A DNA stretch of 22,990 nt from JAVBTT01 sp031550325 (GTDB lineage Bacteria; Bacillota; Clostridia; Oscillospirales; UBA929), in the NCBI GenBank assembly GCA_031550325.1, contig JAVBOR010000042.1, positions 1 to 22,990 of the forward strand, written 5' to 3'. Each line of letters begins with the position of its first letter. Position 1 is the stretch's first letter. A program made the translations under genes and the position numbers. Positions 1 to 7,864 of this stretch are shown here, one piece after another. The notes under the pieces were generated by a model that made no database searches, had not been told where the DNA came from, and was given only the letters and a program-made list of their open reading frames with translations.

Positions 1-46
1 GCGCTTTGCGCCTTCGTCCTTTTCCTGGATTCGCGTCGAGCCTGAC

Positions 47-203
47 GCCGAAGGCGGCGGGTCCCTGCTGGACTGGTTGAGCGCAAAGCATGGAAACAAG
101 TGACTTTCACGGATTCACTCCGGGAAAGTCACCCAATGCGCGTCTTCACAAAGACGCGTTCCTGCTCCCGTTTGTAGACAAATCGAAGGTTTGTCTGCAG
201 GCT
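47..203 (-). repeat. Hairpin-rich interspersed repeat, copy A
   Basis: This segment is nearly identical to the reverse complement of about 8044-8205, and its inner 100 bases (104-203) match 22850-22949 on the other strand. Read on the minus strand it contains three successive hairpins. They are at 174-198 (GTAGACAAA arm against TTTGTCTGC, 7-base loop, one G-T wobble), 139-158 (CGCGTCTT against AAGACGCG, 4-base loop, perfect) and 100-132 (GTGACTTTC against GAAAGTCAC around an inner CGGA/TCCG stem). A CTGCTGGAC segment with a GCCGAAGGCGGC palindrome follows at 47-75. The repeat identity and the stems are read directly from the sequence. Whether the unit is a mobile palindromic element, an RNA structure or a terminator cluster is not known. 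Confidence 0.85.
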
Positions 204-204
204 C

Positions 205-239
205 AAGGGCTTTCCCGGAGTGAATCCGGGAAAGCCCTT
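205..239. repeat. Perfect 15-bp hairpin of the CTTTCCCGGA family
   Basis: Arms 205-219 (AAGGGCTTTCCCGGA) and 225-239 are perfectly complementary around a 5-base loop. The inner part is the same CTTTCCCGGA-GTGAA-TCC core seen at 100-132, 8115-8147, 17237-17275 and 22921-22949. The outer base pairs differ (AAGGG/CCCTT here, GTGA/TCAC in other copies). No T-run follows on either strand, so it is not a textbook intrinsic terminator, although a stem this strong could still stop or protect the GH3 transcript. Confidence 0.8.
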
Positions 240-279
240 CACAGGCTGTTAAAACCACTTTGATTCTTTGACAAGGCGA

Positions 280-311
280 AGGCCCATGATTTCTTCGGAA
301 ATCATGGGCCT
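280..311 (-). terminator. 14-bp hairpin just after the GH3 stop codon, possible terminator
   Basis: Arms 280-293 (AGGCCCATGATTTC) and 298-311 are perfectly complementary, with a TTCG loop on the plus strand (CGAA on the minus strand). It begins 19 bases after the GH3 stop, where a terminator is expected. The minus-strand sequence after the stem is TTCGCCTTGTC, a poor T-run, so termination is plausible but not proven. It does not share sequence with the neighbouring repeat hairpins. Confidence 0.5.
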
Positions 312-330
312 TACGGCGCTTATCGTGTGT

Positions 331-2019
331 TTACAGCTTGGTGTCCCACTGGCCGCAGAAGGCATCAACGGGACTCTTGCCCTTGAAGGTGCTGCGGCCG
401 GTCAGCTTGTCGACAATGGCCTCCAGAACAGGCATGGTGGAGTTGTAGGCGTTGATAAACGTCTTGACGCGCGGCGCGTCATACAGGTGGTACGGATTCT
501 CCACCGAAATAAAGATCGTGGGAATGCTGGTCACATAGTGCGGGCAGTTGGCGCCCATGGGCTGGGCCCATTCGATGCGCACTGTGGTCTGATTGCTTTT
601 GGTGGCGAGATTGGCCAGATAGACAATCAGGTCATACTTGTCCAGATAGTCCTCCATGCTGGCCATAAAGCCTTCAAAGCCCTCGGCGGGCTTGAAAACC
701 TCGACGTCAAACCCTTCGTTCTTCAAAAGCTGGCAAAAATCTTCACATGCGCCCGCGCGCACAGAGTAGGCGGGCCCTTGACCGCTCTCCAGATCGTAAT
801 AAAGCACGCGGGGATACTTGGCCGGGGAGATCGGCAACACGCCGGGCTCTTCCTTGACAAGCGTCACGGCCTTGTCGGCGCACTCTTTGGCCCAAAGCTT
901 ATGCTCGGCGCTGCCGACAACGGCCTTGGCCGAGTCCAGCGTTGGAAGCTGACGCTGCTTGTGAAGCCCAAGCGCTGCCTTGAGCGCCAGGATGCGGGTG
1001 ACCGCCTCGTCCAGGCGCTCCGGGGTGAGAATGCCACGTTCCAGACCGGCGCGCATATAGCCCACGTCGTCGGCCAGGTTGCGCGTGAACAGGAACATGT
1101 CGGCGCCGGCGGCGATGGACGCGGGAACAGCGTCACAGCGGGGCATGGGAATGGTAAATCCAGCCATCGTGGTGGCATCGGTGACAATCAGGCCGTTGAA
1201 GCCCAGCTTGTCACGCAGGAGGCCCTGCATGAGTTCAGGGGCCAGCGTGGCAGGAAGGATCTCCTCGTCGCGCAGCGCGGGGTTGAGGCGGCGTGAGTAC
1301 GCGGGCTGCATGATGTGGCCGACCATGACGGTCATCGCGCCGGCGTCGATGCAGCGCTTGTAGATCGAGCCGTAAGTTTCATCCCAGGCGTCGCAGTCCA
1401 GACTGTTGACGCTCGTGACCAGATGCTGGTCGCGGCCGTCGCAGCCGTCTCCGGGGAAGTGCTTGATGGAAACGGCCAACCCATGGGACTGAACGGTCTT
1501 GACGAAGATCTCACCCATGTCGCGCACGCGCTTGGGATCGGAGCCGAAGGTGCGCACATTGGTGATGGGGTTTTGGAAATTGTAGTCAATGTCGATAATC
1601 GGAGAAAACGCCCAGTTCGCGCCGACGGCGGCGCCTTCGGTCGCGGCGACCTCGGCGAGCTTGCGGGCCATATCCAGCTCGTCGGTGGCGGCAACTTCCA
1701 TGGGAGTGCCCAAAAGCGTACCTTCGCTGACAATGCCGTTTCCGCCCTTTTCAAGGTTTGCGGCAATCAGCATGGGCACAGGCGAGCTGGACAGGATTTT
1801 GGTGTACTCAACGGCGGTTTCCAGCGGGAACGGGCGGTACATGATGCCGCCGGGACGCAGAACGGAAAGAATGTCAGTCCACTCCTGCTCGGTTCCCTCG
1901 CGGGCGCACAGGCAGAAAAGCTGTCCGAGCTTATCCTCCTGGGAAAGAGAGGCGCGTGTTTTCTCTACCCACGCAATGCCTTCATCGTCAAGACAAAACG
2001 GTTTCGCGCGCAGATCCAT
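331..2019 (-). CDS. Glycoside hydrolase family 3, NagZ-type beta-N-acetylglucosaminidase-like
   Basis: A 562-residue cytoplasmic-looking enzyme (no signal peptide) that should remove a terminal beta-linked sugar from an imported glycoside. The N-terminal TIM-barrel domain (about 20-345) carries the GH3 signature KHFPGDG at 186-192, followed by D197-Q-H199. In the NagZ branch the equivalent Asp-His pair is the general acid/base. D281 in LIVTDATTM is the expected nucleophile. A second alpha/beta domain follows (about 365-562), as in two-domain GH3 enzymes. The start is supported by AGGAGG six bases upstream. It is the last gene of the transporter locus, so its substrate is probably what the transporter imports. 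GH3 enzymes with the Asp-His dyad are known to include phosphorylases as well as hydrolases, and sequence alone does not separate the two. A beta-glucosidase specificity is less likely but possible. Confidence 0.88.
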   Translation of the reverse strand: MDLRAKPFCLDDEGIAWVEKTRASLSQEDKLGQLFCLCAREGTEQEWTDILSVLRPGGIMYRPFPLETAVEYTKILSSSPVPMLIAANLEKGGNGIVSEGTLLGTPMEVAATDELDMARKLAEVAATEGAAVGANWAFSPIIDIDYNFQNPITNVRTFGSDPKRVRDMGEIFVKTVQSHGLAVSIKHFPGDGCDGRDQHLVTSVNSLDCDAWDETYGSIYKRCIDAGAMTVMVGHIMQPAYSRRLNPALRDEEILPATLAPELMQGLLRDKLGFNGLIVTDATTMAGFTIPMPRCDAVPASIAAGADMFLFTRNLADDVGYMRAGLERGILTPERLDEAVTRILALKAALGLHKQRQLPTLDSAKAVVGSAEHKLWAKECADKAVTLVKEEPGVLPISPAKYPRVLYYDLESGQGPAYSVRAGACEDFCQLLKNEGFDVEVFKPAEGFEGFMASMEDYLDKYDLIVYLANLATKSNQTTVRIEWAQPMGANCPHYVTSIPTIFISVENPYHLYDAPRVKTFINAYNSTMPVLEAIVDKLTGRSTFKGKSPVDAFCGQWDTKL

Positions 2020-2059
2020 GAAGATCCTCCTTGCATATTTTTATTACGGTTTTAGAATA

Positions 2060-2090
2060 CTGCGCTTCCTCCCGAAGGAAAGAAGCGCAG
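2060..2090 (-). terminator. Intercistronic hairpin between the second ATPase gene and the GH3 gene
   Basis: Read on the minus strand, CTGCGCTTC pairs with GAAGCGCAG, and the inner TTTCC...GGGAG bases extend the stem with wobble pairs around a TTC or TTCG loop. It starts 9 bases after the ATPase stop codon and lies about 40 bases before the GH3 start. The bases after it (TATTCTAAAACC) are not a strong T-run. It may attenuate GH3 expression relative to the transporter or protect the upstream mRNA. Confidence 0.45.
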
Positions 2091-2099
2091 CCAATATAG

Positions 2100-2906
2100 C
2101 TAGAATTCCCAGGGCTCGTAAATCTTGGGCACGTCGCCGATCAGGCGTTTTGTATAGTCTGAGGTCGGGTTGAGAATGGCCTCGTCGGCCGTGCCGCGCT
2201 CGACGATGTTTCCGTGCTCCATGATATAGACCGTGTCGGAGATATAATAGGCCAGTCCGATATCGTGCGTGATGAACACAATGGTCATGTTGATGTCGTC
2301 GCGCAGTTTCAGGAGCATGTCCAGAATGGTCGCGCGCGAGCAGGCGTCAATCATCGAAGTGGGCTCATCGGCGATGAGCAGTTTCGGATGAAGCAGGAAA
2401 ATGCGCGCGATCATCAGGCGCTGCATCTGGCCGCCGGAGAGCTCAAAGGGATATTTATTGTACAGCTCGTCATACGTGAGGTTGACAAAACGGCAGGCGT
2501 CGCGCATGAGCGTGGTCTTTTCCTCGGTGCTCAGCGAATGCTGGCCGCGCAGGCTCAGGCAGTCCAAAAGAACCGAATTGACCTTGTTGAAAATATTAAA
2601 GGTGGAAAAGGGATCCTGAAAAATGGCCTGAATCTCTTTCCAGTATTCCTTGCGCTTCCTCTGCGAGGAGATGTCCCGGGGCTTGCCCTCAAACTGAATG
2701 AGCCCGGAGGTCGGGGTGAGCAGGCCCAGAATCATTCTGGCCAGCGTTGTCTTGCCGCTGCCGCTTTCTCCGACGATTGAGATGATTTCTCCGCGTTTGA
2801 AGCTAAAATCGATCGCGTTGACCGCGACGTTGCGGCGATGGCCGAAACCAAATACGCGCGTCAGCGATTCTCCGGTCAAAAAGACTTCTCTTTCCTCATT
2901 TTTCAT
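2100..2906 (-). CDS. Oligopeptide/oligosaccharide-type ABC transporter ATPase (OppF/DppF-like)
   Basis: A 268-residue ATP-binding subunit that powers the importer together with the next ATPase. Visible motifs are Walker A GESGSGKTT (46-54), Q-loop Q97 in IFQDPF, the signature LSGGQ (156-160), Walker B LLIADE ending at D180-E181, and the switch histidine in VFITHD. It is shorter than usual OppF proteins (about 320 residues) because the C-terminal oligopeptide-type extension is nearly absent: it ends soon after the SDYTKRLIGDVP segment. The start overlaps the end of the upstream ATPase gene by 11 bases and is preceded by GGGGGTGG, which suggests translational coupling. Family and role are secure, but the substrate is not readable from this subunit. 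Confidence 0.93.
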   Translation of the reverse strand: MKNEEREVFLTGESLTRVFGFGHRRNVAVNAIDFSFKRGEIISIVGESGSGKTTLARMILGLLTPTSGLIQFEGKPRDISSQRKRKEYWKEIQAIFQDPFSTFNIFNKVNSVLLDCLSLRGQHSLSTEEKTTLMRDACRFVNLTYDELYNKYPFELSGGQMQRLMIARIFLLHPKLLIADEPTSMIDACSRATILDMLLKLRDDINMTIVFITHDIGLAYYISDTVYIMEHGNIVERGTADEAILNPTSDYTKRLIGDVPKIYEPWEF

Positions 2907-3906
2907 CTCGGTACCACCCCCTCAATTCGTCAACACTGCAGCGACACCGGTAATCACGGCCGGGGCCGGCGTTCTGGTCGCTGATGGCTCGCTTAAAGCA
3001 GGCCTGAGTGGCGTATTTGCAGCGCTCGGCGAACCGGCAGCCTTCCGGCGGACATTTCAGGTTGGGCGGGGCGCCGGGTATGGCCTGCAGAATATGTCCG
3101 CGCGTACCTTCCTCAGGCACGATAATGGAGTTCATCAGGCCGCGCGAATAGGGATGGATCGAATCAAAGACCATTTCACGCGCCGAGCCGCGCTCGACGA
3201 TCTCGCCGGCGTACATAACCATGATGTCGTCGGTGACGTTGTACAGGAGCGGAAGCTCGTGCGTGATGAAAACCATCGACCGCACAAAGCCTTTCTCCAT
3301 CATGTCCTTCAGAAGCTTGATGACGATCTTCTGGGAAGAGACGTCCAGCGCCGAAGACGGTTCGTCGGCAATGAGAACCTTGGGGTTGAGGATGGTGGAA
3401 ATGGCAATGACCGTGCGCTGCTTCATGCCGCCGGACAATTCAACCGCGTGCTGTTTAAGTACCATGGACGGCAGGTTGAGCTCCTCAAAGCGCTGGCGGG
3501 CCAAGTCATAGACGTCGCGCTGAGACATGTCCATGCCGTGGGTCTTCATGATGTCCTGAATAAAGTCGATGATTTTTTGGGTGGGGTTGAGCGCGTTCAT
3601 GGCGGCCTGCGGGATATAAGCGATGTCTCTGCCGAGAACGGTTCTGCGGATGGTGTTCGGGTCAAGCCCCGTGATCTCTTTGCCGTTGATGACAATCGAG
3701 CCGCTTTCATAGTACAGCGGGGCGAAATAATACCCCATGACACTCATAGCCAGCGTGCTCTTGCCGCAGCCGGACTCGCCAGCGATGCCGAGGGACTTGC
3801 CCTCCTCAAGCTGGAACGATACGTTGTCAACAGAGCGAACAATCTCGTTCATGCGTGTTTTGTAGTGAGTAGTGAGGTTTTTAACCTCCATCAATATGTT
3901 TCCCAT
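2896..3906 (-). CDS. Oligopeptide/oligosaccharide-type ABC transporter ATPase (OppD/DppD-like)
   Basis: A 336-residue ATP-binding subunit. It has Walker A GESGCGKST (43-51), Q-loop Q100, signature LSGGM (157-161), Walker B VLIADE with D181-E182, and H216 in VFITHE. The C-terminal oligo_HPY-type region is present (HPYSRGLMNSI, then a CRFAERC cysteine cluster), as in OppD. The ATG lies 3 bases after the permease stop codon, and its AGAGG ribosome site sits inside the end of the permease gene. A second in-frame ATG five codons later (MEVKNL) is a less likely start because no good ribosome site precedes it. It forms a heterodimer with the following ATPase on the inner face of the membrane. Confidence 0.94.
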   Translation of the reverse strand: MGNILMEVKNLTTHYKTRMNEIVRSVDNVSFQLEEGKSLGIAGESGCGKSTLAMSVMGYYFAPLYYESGSIVINGKEITGLDPNTIRRTVLGRDIAYIPQAAMNALNPTQKIIDFIQDIMKTHGMDMSQRDVYDLARQRFEELNLPSMVLKQHAVELSGGMKQRTVIAISTILNPKVLIADEPSSALDVSSQKIVIKLLKDMMEKGFVRSMVFITHELPLLYNVTDDIMVMYAGEIVERGSAREMVFDSIHPYSRGLMNSIIVPEEGTRGHILQAIPGAPPNLKCPPEGCRFAERCKYATQACFKRAISDQNAGPGRDYRCRCSVDELRGWYRDEK

Positions 3907-3909
3907 GGT

Positions 3910-4746
3910 CTAACCTCTAATCTGCGGGTTGAACACTTGGTCCAGACCGGAGTTCATTAGGTTCAGCGAAAAGCTCATCAGCGCAATCATGAACACGACC
4001 GGAACAAAGGCCCACCAGGCTCCGTTGGCCATGGCGTTAAAGCTAACAGACCAGCTCATCATTTGACCGAGTGAAGCGACGTTTTGCGGGCCGAGTCCCA
4101 ACATGGAGATCGACGCTTCCGACAAAATGCCCGAGGCGACTTGCAGAATGAAGGCCATGACAACGTATGAGGCCACATAGGGCAGGATGTCCCGCACAAT
4201 GATGTGGGGCAGGCTGTGTCCGGAGATTTTGGACATGCTCACGTGGTCGCGGTTGCGCAGGGAAGTTGTCTGGGCGCGGACGGCGCGCGCCGTCCAGGGC
4301 CAGGCCGTGATTCCGATAACCATGGCCGTTGTAAGAAAGTTTCGCTTGCCGATACTGATGGAAATCAAGACCAGCACCACGAAAGAGGGTATGACGATAA
4401 AAATATTGGTAAAGGAGGACAGGACGTTGTCCAGCATTCCGCCGACATAGCCCGCGAGAAGACCGATGGTCAACCCAATGGCTGTGGCGAGGGTGCCCGC
4501 GAGCAAACCAATGATCAAGGATGTTTTGGTTCCGGCGGCAAGTTCCGCCAGCATGTCGCGTCCAAAGTTGTCGGTGCCCAAGACGTGGGTCTGGCTGGGC
4601 TTTTCAAACATCGCGCCCTGCATCTTCAGAGGGTCGGTGTGGTCGATCATGGGGTAAATCAGGATGAACAAAATCACGGCCAAGAAAATGACAAAGCCGA
4701 CCATAAATTTGCCCGAACGCAGACATGTTCTAATTGTATTTCCCAT
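3910..4746 (-). CDS. ABC transporter permease (OppC/DppC-like)
   Basis: A 278-residue inner-membrane permease. The N-terminal segment KFMVGFVIFLAVILFILIYPM is the first membrane span. It is followed by the OppC-type periplasmic stretch ending in HVLGTDNFGRDMLAELAAGTK, and then the permease core with five further spans. HSLPHIIVRDILPYVASYV is the EAA-type cytoplasmic loop that contacts the ATPases. I chose the ATG at 4746 rather than an upstream in-frame start because GAGGAGG lies just upstream and it begins 4 bases after the first permease ends. The upstream alternative would overlap that gene by 65 bases and adds a basic, non-conserved-looking leader. Confidence 0.92.
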   Translation of the reverse strand: MGNTIRTCLRSGKFMVGFVIFLAVILFILIYPMIDHTDPLKMQGAMFEKPSQTHVLGTDNFGRDMLAELAAGTKTSLIIGLLAGTLATAIGLTIGLLAGYVGGMLDNVLSSFTNIFIVIPSFVVLVLISISIGKRNFLTTAMVIGITAWPWTARAVRAQTTSLRNRDHVSMSKISGHSLPHIIVRDILPYVASYVVMAFILQVASGILSEASISMLGLGPQNVASLGQMMSWSVSFNAMANGAWWAFVPVVFMIALMSFSLNLMNSGLDQVFNPQIRG

Positions 4747-4750
4747 TCTC

Positions 4751-5764
4751 TCAACCCTCCTCTTGCTGCGTGGCCTTGATGCGCGGGTCAACAATGCCGT
4801 AGATGATGTCGACAATAAAGTTCGCCACCAGAACGGTCAGGGTGATAACCAGCGTACAGCCTGAAATCAGGGGGAAGTCCTGCTGCTTGATGGCAGACAG
4901 CATAGACGTTCCGAGGCCGGGGTAGCTGAACACGATTTCCGTAATCAGCGCGCCGCCGATCATCGTGCCCAGCGAGAGGGCGAGACCGGTGATCTGCGGG
5001 AGCATGGCGTTGCGGAATACGTAGCCGACGATCTTGGTGTCGCGGATGCCCATCAGGCGGCTGTATTTAACGTAGTCGGCATTCAGCTCATAAATGGACA
5101 TTTCGCGCATGCCCAGAGACTGGCCGCCGATGGCGACAAGCACCAGCGTGGTAAACGGAAGAATGTAGTGCTGAAACACGGACGCGATAAACGCCGGGTT
5201 TGACCAGTTAATAATCATGTCAAATCCATAGGCAAGGCTTCCGGGCAGCCAATGCAGATTGTTGGAGAAAACCCAAATCATGAGCAGGCCCAGGCCAAAC
5301 GCCGGAATGGAGCTGATAAACAAAAAGAAGGGGAAGAGAACTTTGTCGAAAATACCTCGCTTGTAGGCGGCCAGGGCCCCCAGGAGGTTACCCAAAACCC
5401 AGCCGACAAGAATGGCGGGGAACTGCAGCATCAGTGTCCAGGGAACTGACGACGAGATAATATCCGAGACTTTTCGGGGGAACTGGCCGAAGGATGTTCC
5501 CATGTCGCCTTTGAGCAGATTGCCCACATAGATCACAAACTGTTGGGGGAGAGGCTTGTCAAGTCCAAACTGCGCGTTGAAATCGTCATATACCTTCTTT
5601 ACCGCATTTGTGTCGGACATGCCCGACGTCATCCTGTCCACGATCACCGCCACGGGGTTTCCGGGGATCAGGCGCGGGAGCAGGAAGTTTAAGAGTACGG
5701 CGATGAAGAGCGTGAGAAGATACCAGCCCAGTTTCTTTGAGATGTATCTACCATAACCTTTCAC
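4751..5764 (-). CDS. ABC transporter permease (OppB/DppB-like)
   Basis: A 337-residue inner-membrane permease. The first span is LGWYLLTLFIAVLLNFLLPRL, followed by the OppB-type IPGNPV motif and five more spans. RNAMLPQITGLALSLGTMIGGALITEIVFSYPGLG is split here as RNAMLPQITGL (EAA loop) and EIVFSYPGLG, both standard for this family. I place the start at a GTG (5764) preceded by GAGGTG with proper spacing. An open frame continues 34 codons further upstream, but those codons run through the G+C-rich hairpin at 5821-5864 and give a low-complexity poly-Ala leader. It is the second transport gene after the binding protein, about 180 bases downstream of it. Confidence 0.9.
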   Translation of the reverse strand: MKGYGRYISKKLGWYLLTLFIAVLLNFLLPRLIPGNPVAVIVDRMTSGMSDTNAVKKVYDDFNAQFGLDKPLPQQFVIYVGNLLKGDMGTSFGQFPRKVSDIISSSVPWTLMLQFPAILVGWVLGNLLGALAAYKRGIFDKVLFPFFLFISSIPAFGLGLLMIWVFSNNLHWLPGSLAYGFDMIINWSNPAFIASVFQHYILPFTTLVLVAIGGQSLGMREMSIYELNADYVKYSRLMGIRDTKIVGYVFRNAMLPQITGLALSLGTMIGGALITEIVFSYPGLGTSMLSAIKQQDFPLISGCTLVITLTVLVANFIVDIIYGIVDPRIKATQQEEG

Positions 5765-5820
5765 ATGTAAGCACCTCGTTTTTCGTAATGGCACGACTCT
5801 GTCGGTTGGGCCACCTGAAT

Positions 5821-5864
5821 GGAAAACGGCGGCGGCGGGGAATAAACCAGCCGCCGCCGCCGCC
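5821..5864 (-). terminator. G+C-rich hairpin with T-run between binding protein and permease genes
   Basis: Bases 5827-5838 (CGGCGGCGGCGG) pair with 5851-5862, a 12-bp stem made only of G-C pairs. On the minus strand the stem is followed at once by TTTTCC. This fits a partial intrinsic terminator or RNA-stabilising hairpin, placed so that the solute-binding protein is made in excess over the membrane and ATPase subunits. That arrangement is common in binding-protein ABC operons. Confidence 0.65.
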
Positions 5865-5943
5865 ATTTTGTGATGTCGGCAAAGGGAATTCCGTTGGTCG
5901 GCGCTCGCTAAGCCAGCATGACAAAATTGAAGCTAGTCAAATC

Positions 5944-7776
5944 TTATTTGGCAGTGAGGTTATACAGGCCCTTGACGCCGTAGCCGTCCAAGCAGAGGCA
6001 GGGGGGCACGTTGCTGCCGTCGTTGACTCTGGGGAAGCCTTCCCAAACAGTGGTGTTGACCTGGTGGAACACGGCCGGACGATACATCAGGCCGGCGCTG
6101 GGCACGTCTTCGAGGTAGATCTGGTTGATCTCGGTCCAGTACGCCTTGACCTTCACAGGATCCTTTTCGCTCGCGATCAGGTCAACCAGCTCGTCGGCGC
6201 GCTCGTTTTTGTAGCGGCCAAAGTTAAAGTACGCGGACTCGCCGATGGCGGGCACGCCAACAGAGGACATGGTCTGGCGGGCGCGGGCCCACGGAGAGTT
6301 GATGCCGGTGCCGGAGTAGGTGGTCATCAGAATGTCAAAGTTGCCGGTGTTGCGGTCGGTGACCCAGACAGGAGCGTCGGGGAAGTAGGTCTGGATGTCC
6401 ATGCCGATGTCTTTGCTGGCCTGGGCGACAACTTCAAGCGAAGCGTTCCAGTCGGTCCAGCCGGCCGGGCACTCAACCTGGAAAGAGAGGGTGACGCCGT
6501 TCTTGGCGCGGATGCCGTCAGAACCCTTGACCCAGCCAGCTTCGTCGAGCATCTGGTTGGCTTTTTCGAGGTCGGCGCTGGCCCACTGATAGGGCTTGAG
6601 GGCGTCGGCGTCAATGAGGGCCTGCTCTGTGGCGGTGGGCAGCATCAGCGAGGGCACCAGGGGGGCGGTGTATCCGCTCATGGCGTTCTGGCCGATCATG
6701 TTGTAGTCAAGCGACATGGCAATGGCCTTGCGGACAACTTTGTCGTCCAGGCCGGGCTTGGTCATGTTGAAGATGATCGAGGGAATCGAGCCGGGGATAT
6801 AATACGGGGCTTCGGGCAGGTAGGTTTCAACGGCGGCGCCGGATTCCCACATGTTCCAGATCTGAGCCACGTACTGCTGGGAGATGTCGACCTCGCCGGC
6901 CTTGAAGGCGGCGTCGCCGGACGGGTTGTCTTTAAACAGGTTGTGGGCAAGATACTTCGGTGCAGGCAGTTTGCCGAACATCGAGGCGGCCTGGCCCCAG
7001 TAATTGTCGTCACGCACGAAAACGAGCTTGGTTTCGTCGCTGATCATGGGCTTGTACGGGCCGGAAGCGACGAGATCGAAGTTGACCAGCTGCATGAGAG
7101 CAGCGCCGTCCTCGGCGACTTCGGTTTCGTAGGCGGACCAGACGTGCTCGGGCAGGATATAGAAGCTGCTGATGGTGTATTCGATTTCAAAGGTGTTGAA
7201 GTTGTCGGCCTTGCCGGTGATCTTCACGGTGTGGTCGTCCACGGCGACGATATCACTGATATACGTCCAGGCGGAGGAGAGCCACAGGGAATACTTCTGG
7301 CCGAGCTTGTAGGTGTACACGACGTCGTCAGCCGTCACGGCTTCGCCATCGTTCCACTTGGCGTCGGGATTGAGCTTAACGGTCAGCTCCTGGCCATTCC
7401 AGGTGTACTCGGTGCCGAGCAGCGGATAGAGCTTGCCATCGAGCTGGTTGTAAGCAAACATGGTTTCATAGATGACTTCGCGGGGCATGGCGACGTTCGG
7501 GGTGATGAACGCAGCGATACCCGAAGCGGCGATCGGGTTAAAGTTGGCGGCGGCGCCCCACTGCAGGCCGTTGAAGTACAGGGTCTCATTGCGGGGCAGG
7601 GTGTCGGGGATTTCAGACGTTGCGGGCGGGGTCGGGGTAGGCGTAGCGGTGGTGGTGCCGGTGGGGGTGGGGCTCGTCTTGGCAGACGGAGAGGTTCCGC
7701 AGCTGGCAAGAAGAGCGGAGACGAGCAGGACAGCGAGAATCAGGGAAAGCACTTTGGTCTTGTTCAGTTTTTTCAC
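5944..7776 (-). CDS. Family 5 extracellular solute-binding lipoprotein (OppA/DppA/CbtA-like)
   Basis: A 610-residue substrate receptor anchored to the outer face of the cell membrane. It starts with KK, a hydrophobic stretch and the lipobox LASC, with C26 as the lipidated residue, followed by a Thr/Pro-rich linker (about 29-56). The mature part has the family 5 hallmarks: YPLLGTEYTWNG, the FKLR-like WNDGEAVTADDVVYTYK stretch, and a C-terminal lobe ending in PAVFHQVNTTVWEGFPR. Homologues bind peptides, nickel, or oligosaccharides such as cellobiose. The nearby GH3 gene favours a sugar-containing ligand. I chose the GTG at 7776 because AGGAG lies eight bases before it, whereas an in-frame GTG three codons earlier overlaps that ribosome site. 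It is the first gene after the regulators, under its own likely promoter. Confidence 0.93.
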   Translation of the reverse strand: MKKLNKTKVLSLILAVLLVSALLASCGTSPSAKTSPTPTGTTTATPTPTPPATSEIPDTLPRNETLYFNGLQWGAAANFNPIAASGIAAFITPNVAMPREVIYETMFAYNQLDGKLYPLLGTEYTWNGQELTVKLNPDAKWNDGEAVTADDVVYTYKLGQKYSLWLSSAWTYISDIVAVDDHTVKITGKADNFNTFEIEYTISSFYILPEHVWSAYETEVAEDGAALMQLVNFDLVASGPYKPMISDETKLVFVRDDNYWGQAASMFGKLPAPKYLAHNLFKDNPSGDAAFKAGEVDISQQYVAQIWNMWESGAAVETYLPEAPYYIPGSIPSIIFNMTKPGLDDKVVRKAIAMSLDYNMIGQNAMSGYTAPLVPSLMLPTATEQALIDADALKPYQWASADLEKANQMLDEAGWVKGSDGIRAKNGVTLSFQVECPAGWTDWNASLEVVAQASKDIGMDIQTYFPDAPVWVTDRNTGNFDILMTTYSGTGINSPWARARQTMSSVGVPAIGESAYFNFGRYKNERADELVDLIASEKDPVKVKAYWTEINQIYLEDVPSAGLMYRPAVFHQVNTTVWEGFPRVNDGSNVPPCLCLDGYGVKGLYNLTAK

Positions 7777-7811
7777 GTGACACACTCCTTTTTCGTTTTC
7801 CTATAGATTCG

Positions 7812-7828
7812 GGTAGGCTAATCCTACC
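7812..7828. promoter_or_regulatory. Inverted repeat at the predicted transcription start of the binding-protein operon
   Basis: GGTAGG (7812-7817) and CCTACC (7823-7828) form a 6-bp inverted repeat with a 5-base spacer. It lies just downstream of the predicted -10 box, about +1 to +17, where a repressor operator or an early mRNA hairpin would sit. It is not near the upstream position expected for activation by the AraC-type regulator, so the controlling protein is unknown. Confidence 0.35.
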
Positions 7829-7835
7829 TATTCAC

Positions 7836-7864
7836 ATCATGACCGATTTGCAAGAAATTTTCAA
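7836..7864 (-). promoter_or_regulatory. Candidate promoter of the binding-protein/transporter/GH3 operon
   Basis: On the minus strand a -35 TTGAAA (7859-7864) is followed after 17 bases by CATGAT (7836-7841). The -35 box is directly preceded by an A-rich stretch (AATAAAAAAAACAC), which resembles an UP element. The -10 box matches the consensus at four of six positions, as expected for a promoter that needs an activator such as the neighbouring AraC-type regulator. The predicted leader is about 50 bases. Confidence 0.45.

Larger units (their letters stand above)
1..330. other. Gene-free 3' flank of the GH3 gene, filled with hairpins
   Basis: I see no credible gene here. The stretch lies downstream of the minus-strand GH3 gene and consists almost wholly of inverted repeats, described separately at 47-203, 205-239 and 280-311. 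Bases 1-17 repeat a segment found near 8027-8043 in the large hairpin array (GCGCTTTGCGCCTTCGT), so the left edge of the window probably cuts through a longer element. Positions about 243-275 on the minus strand look like a decayed copy of the hairpin at 8315-8341: the TGTCAAAGAA start and an ACAG end are kept, but the second arm has lost complementarity. Confidence 0.75.

Noticed and set aside
47..203. Rho-independent terminators as the whole explanation of the repeats
   Set aside because: Most stems lack a following T-run, several follow one another in series, and some face a gene start rather than a gene end.
5737..7806. A 689-codon open frame on the plus strand opposite the binding-protein gene
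   Set aside because: It has no recognisable motif, mirrors the minus-strand gene codon by codon, and is explained by high G+C at third positions. The minus-strand gene has signal peptide, family motifs and a ribosome site.
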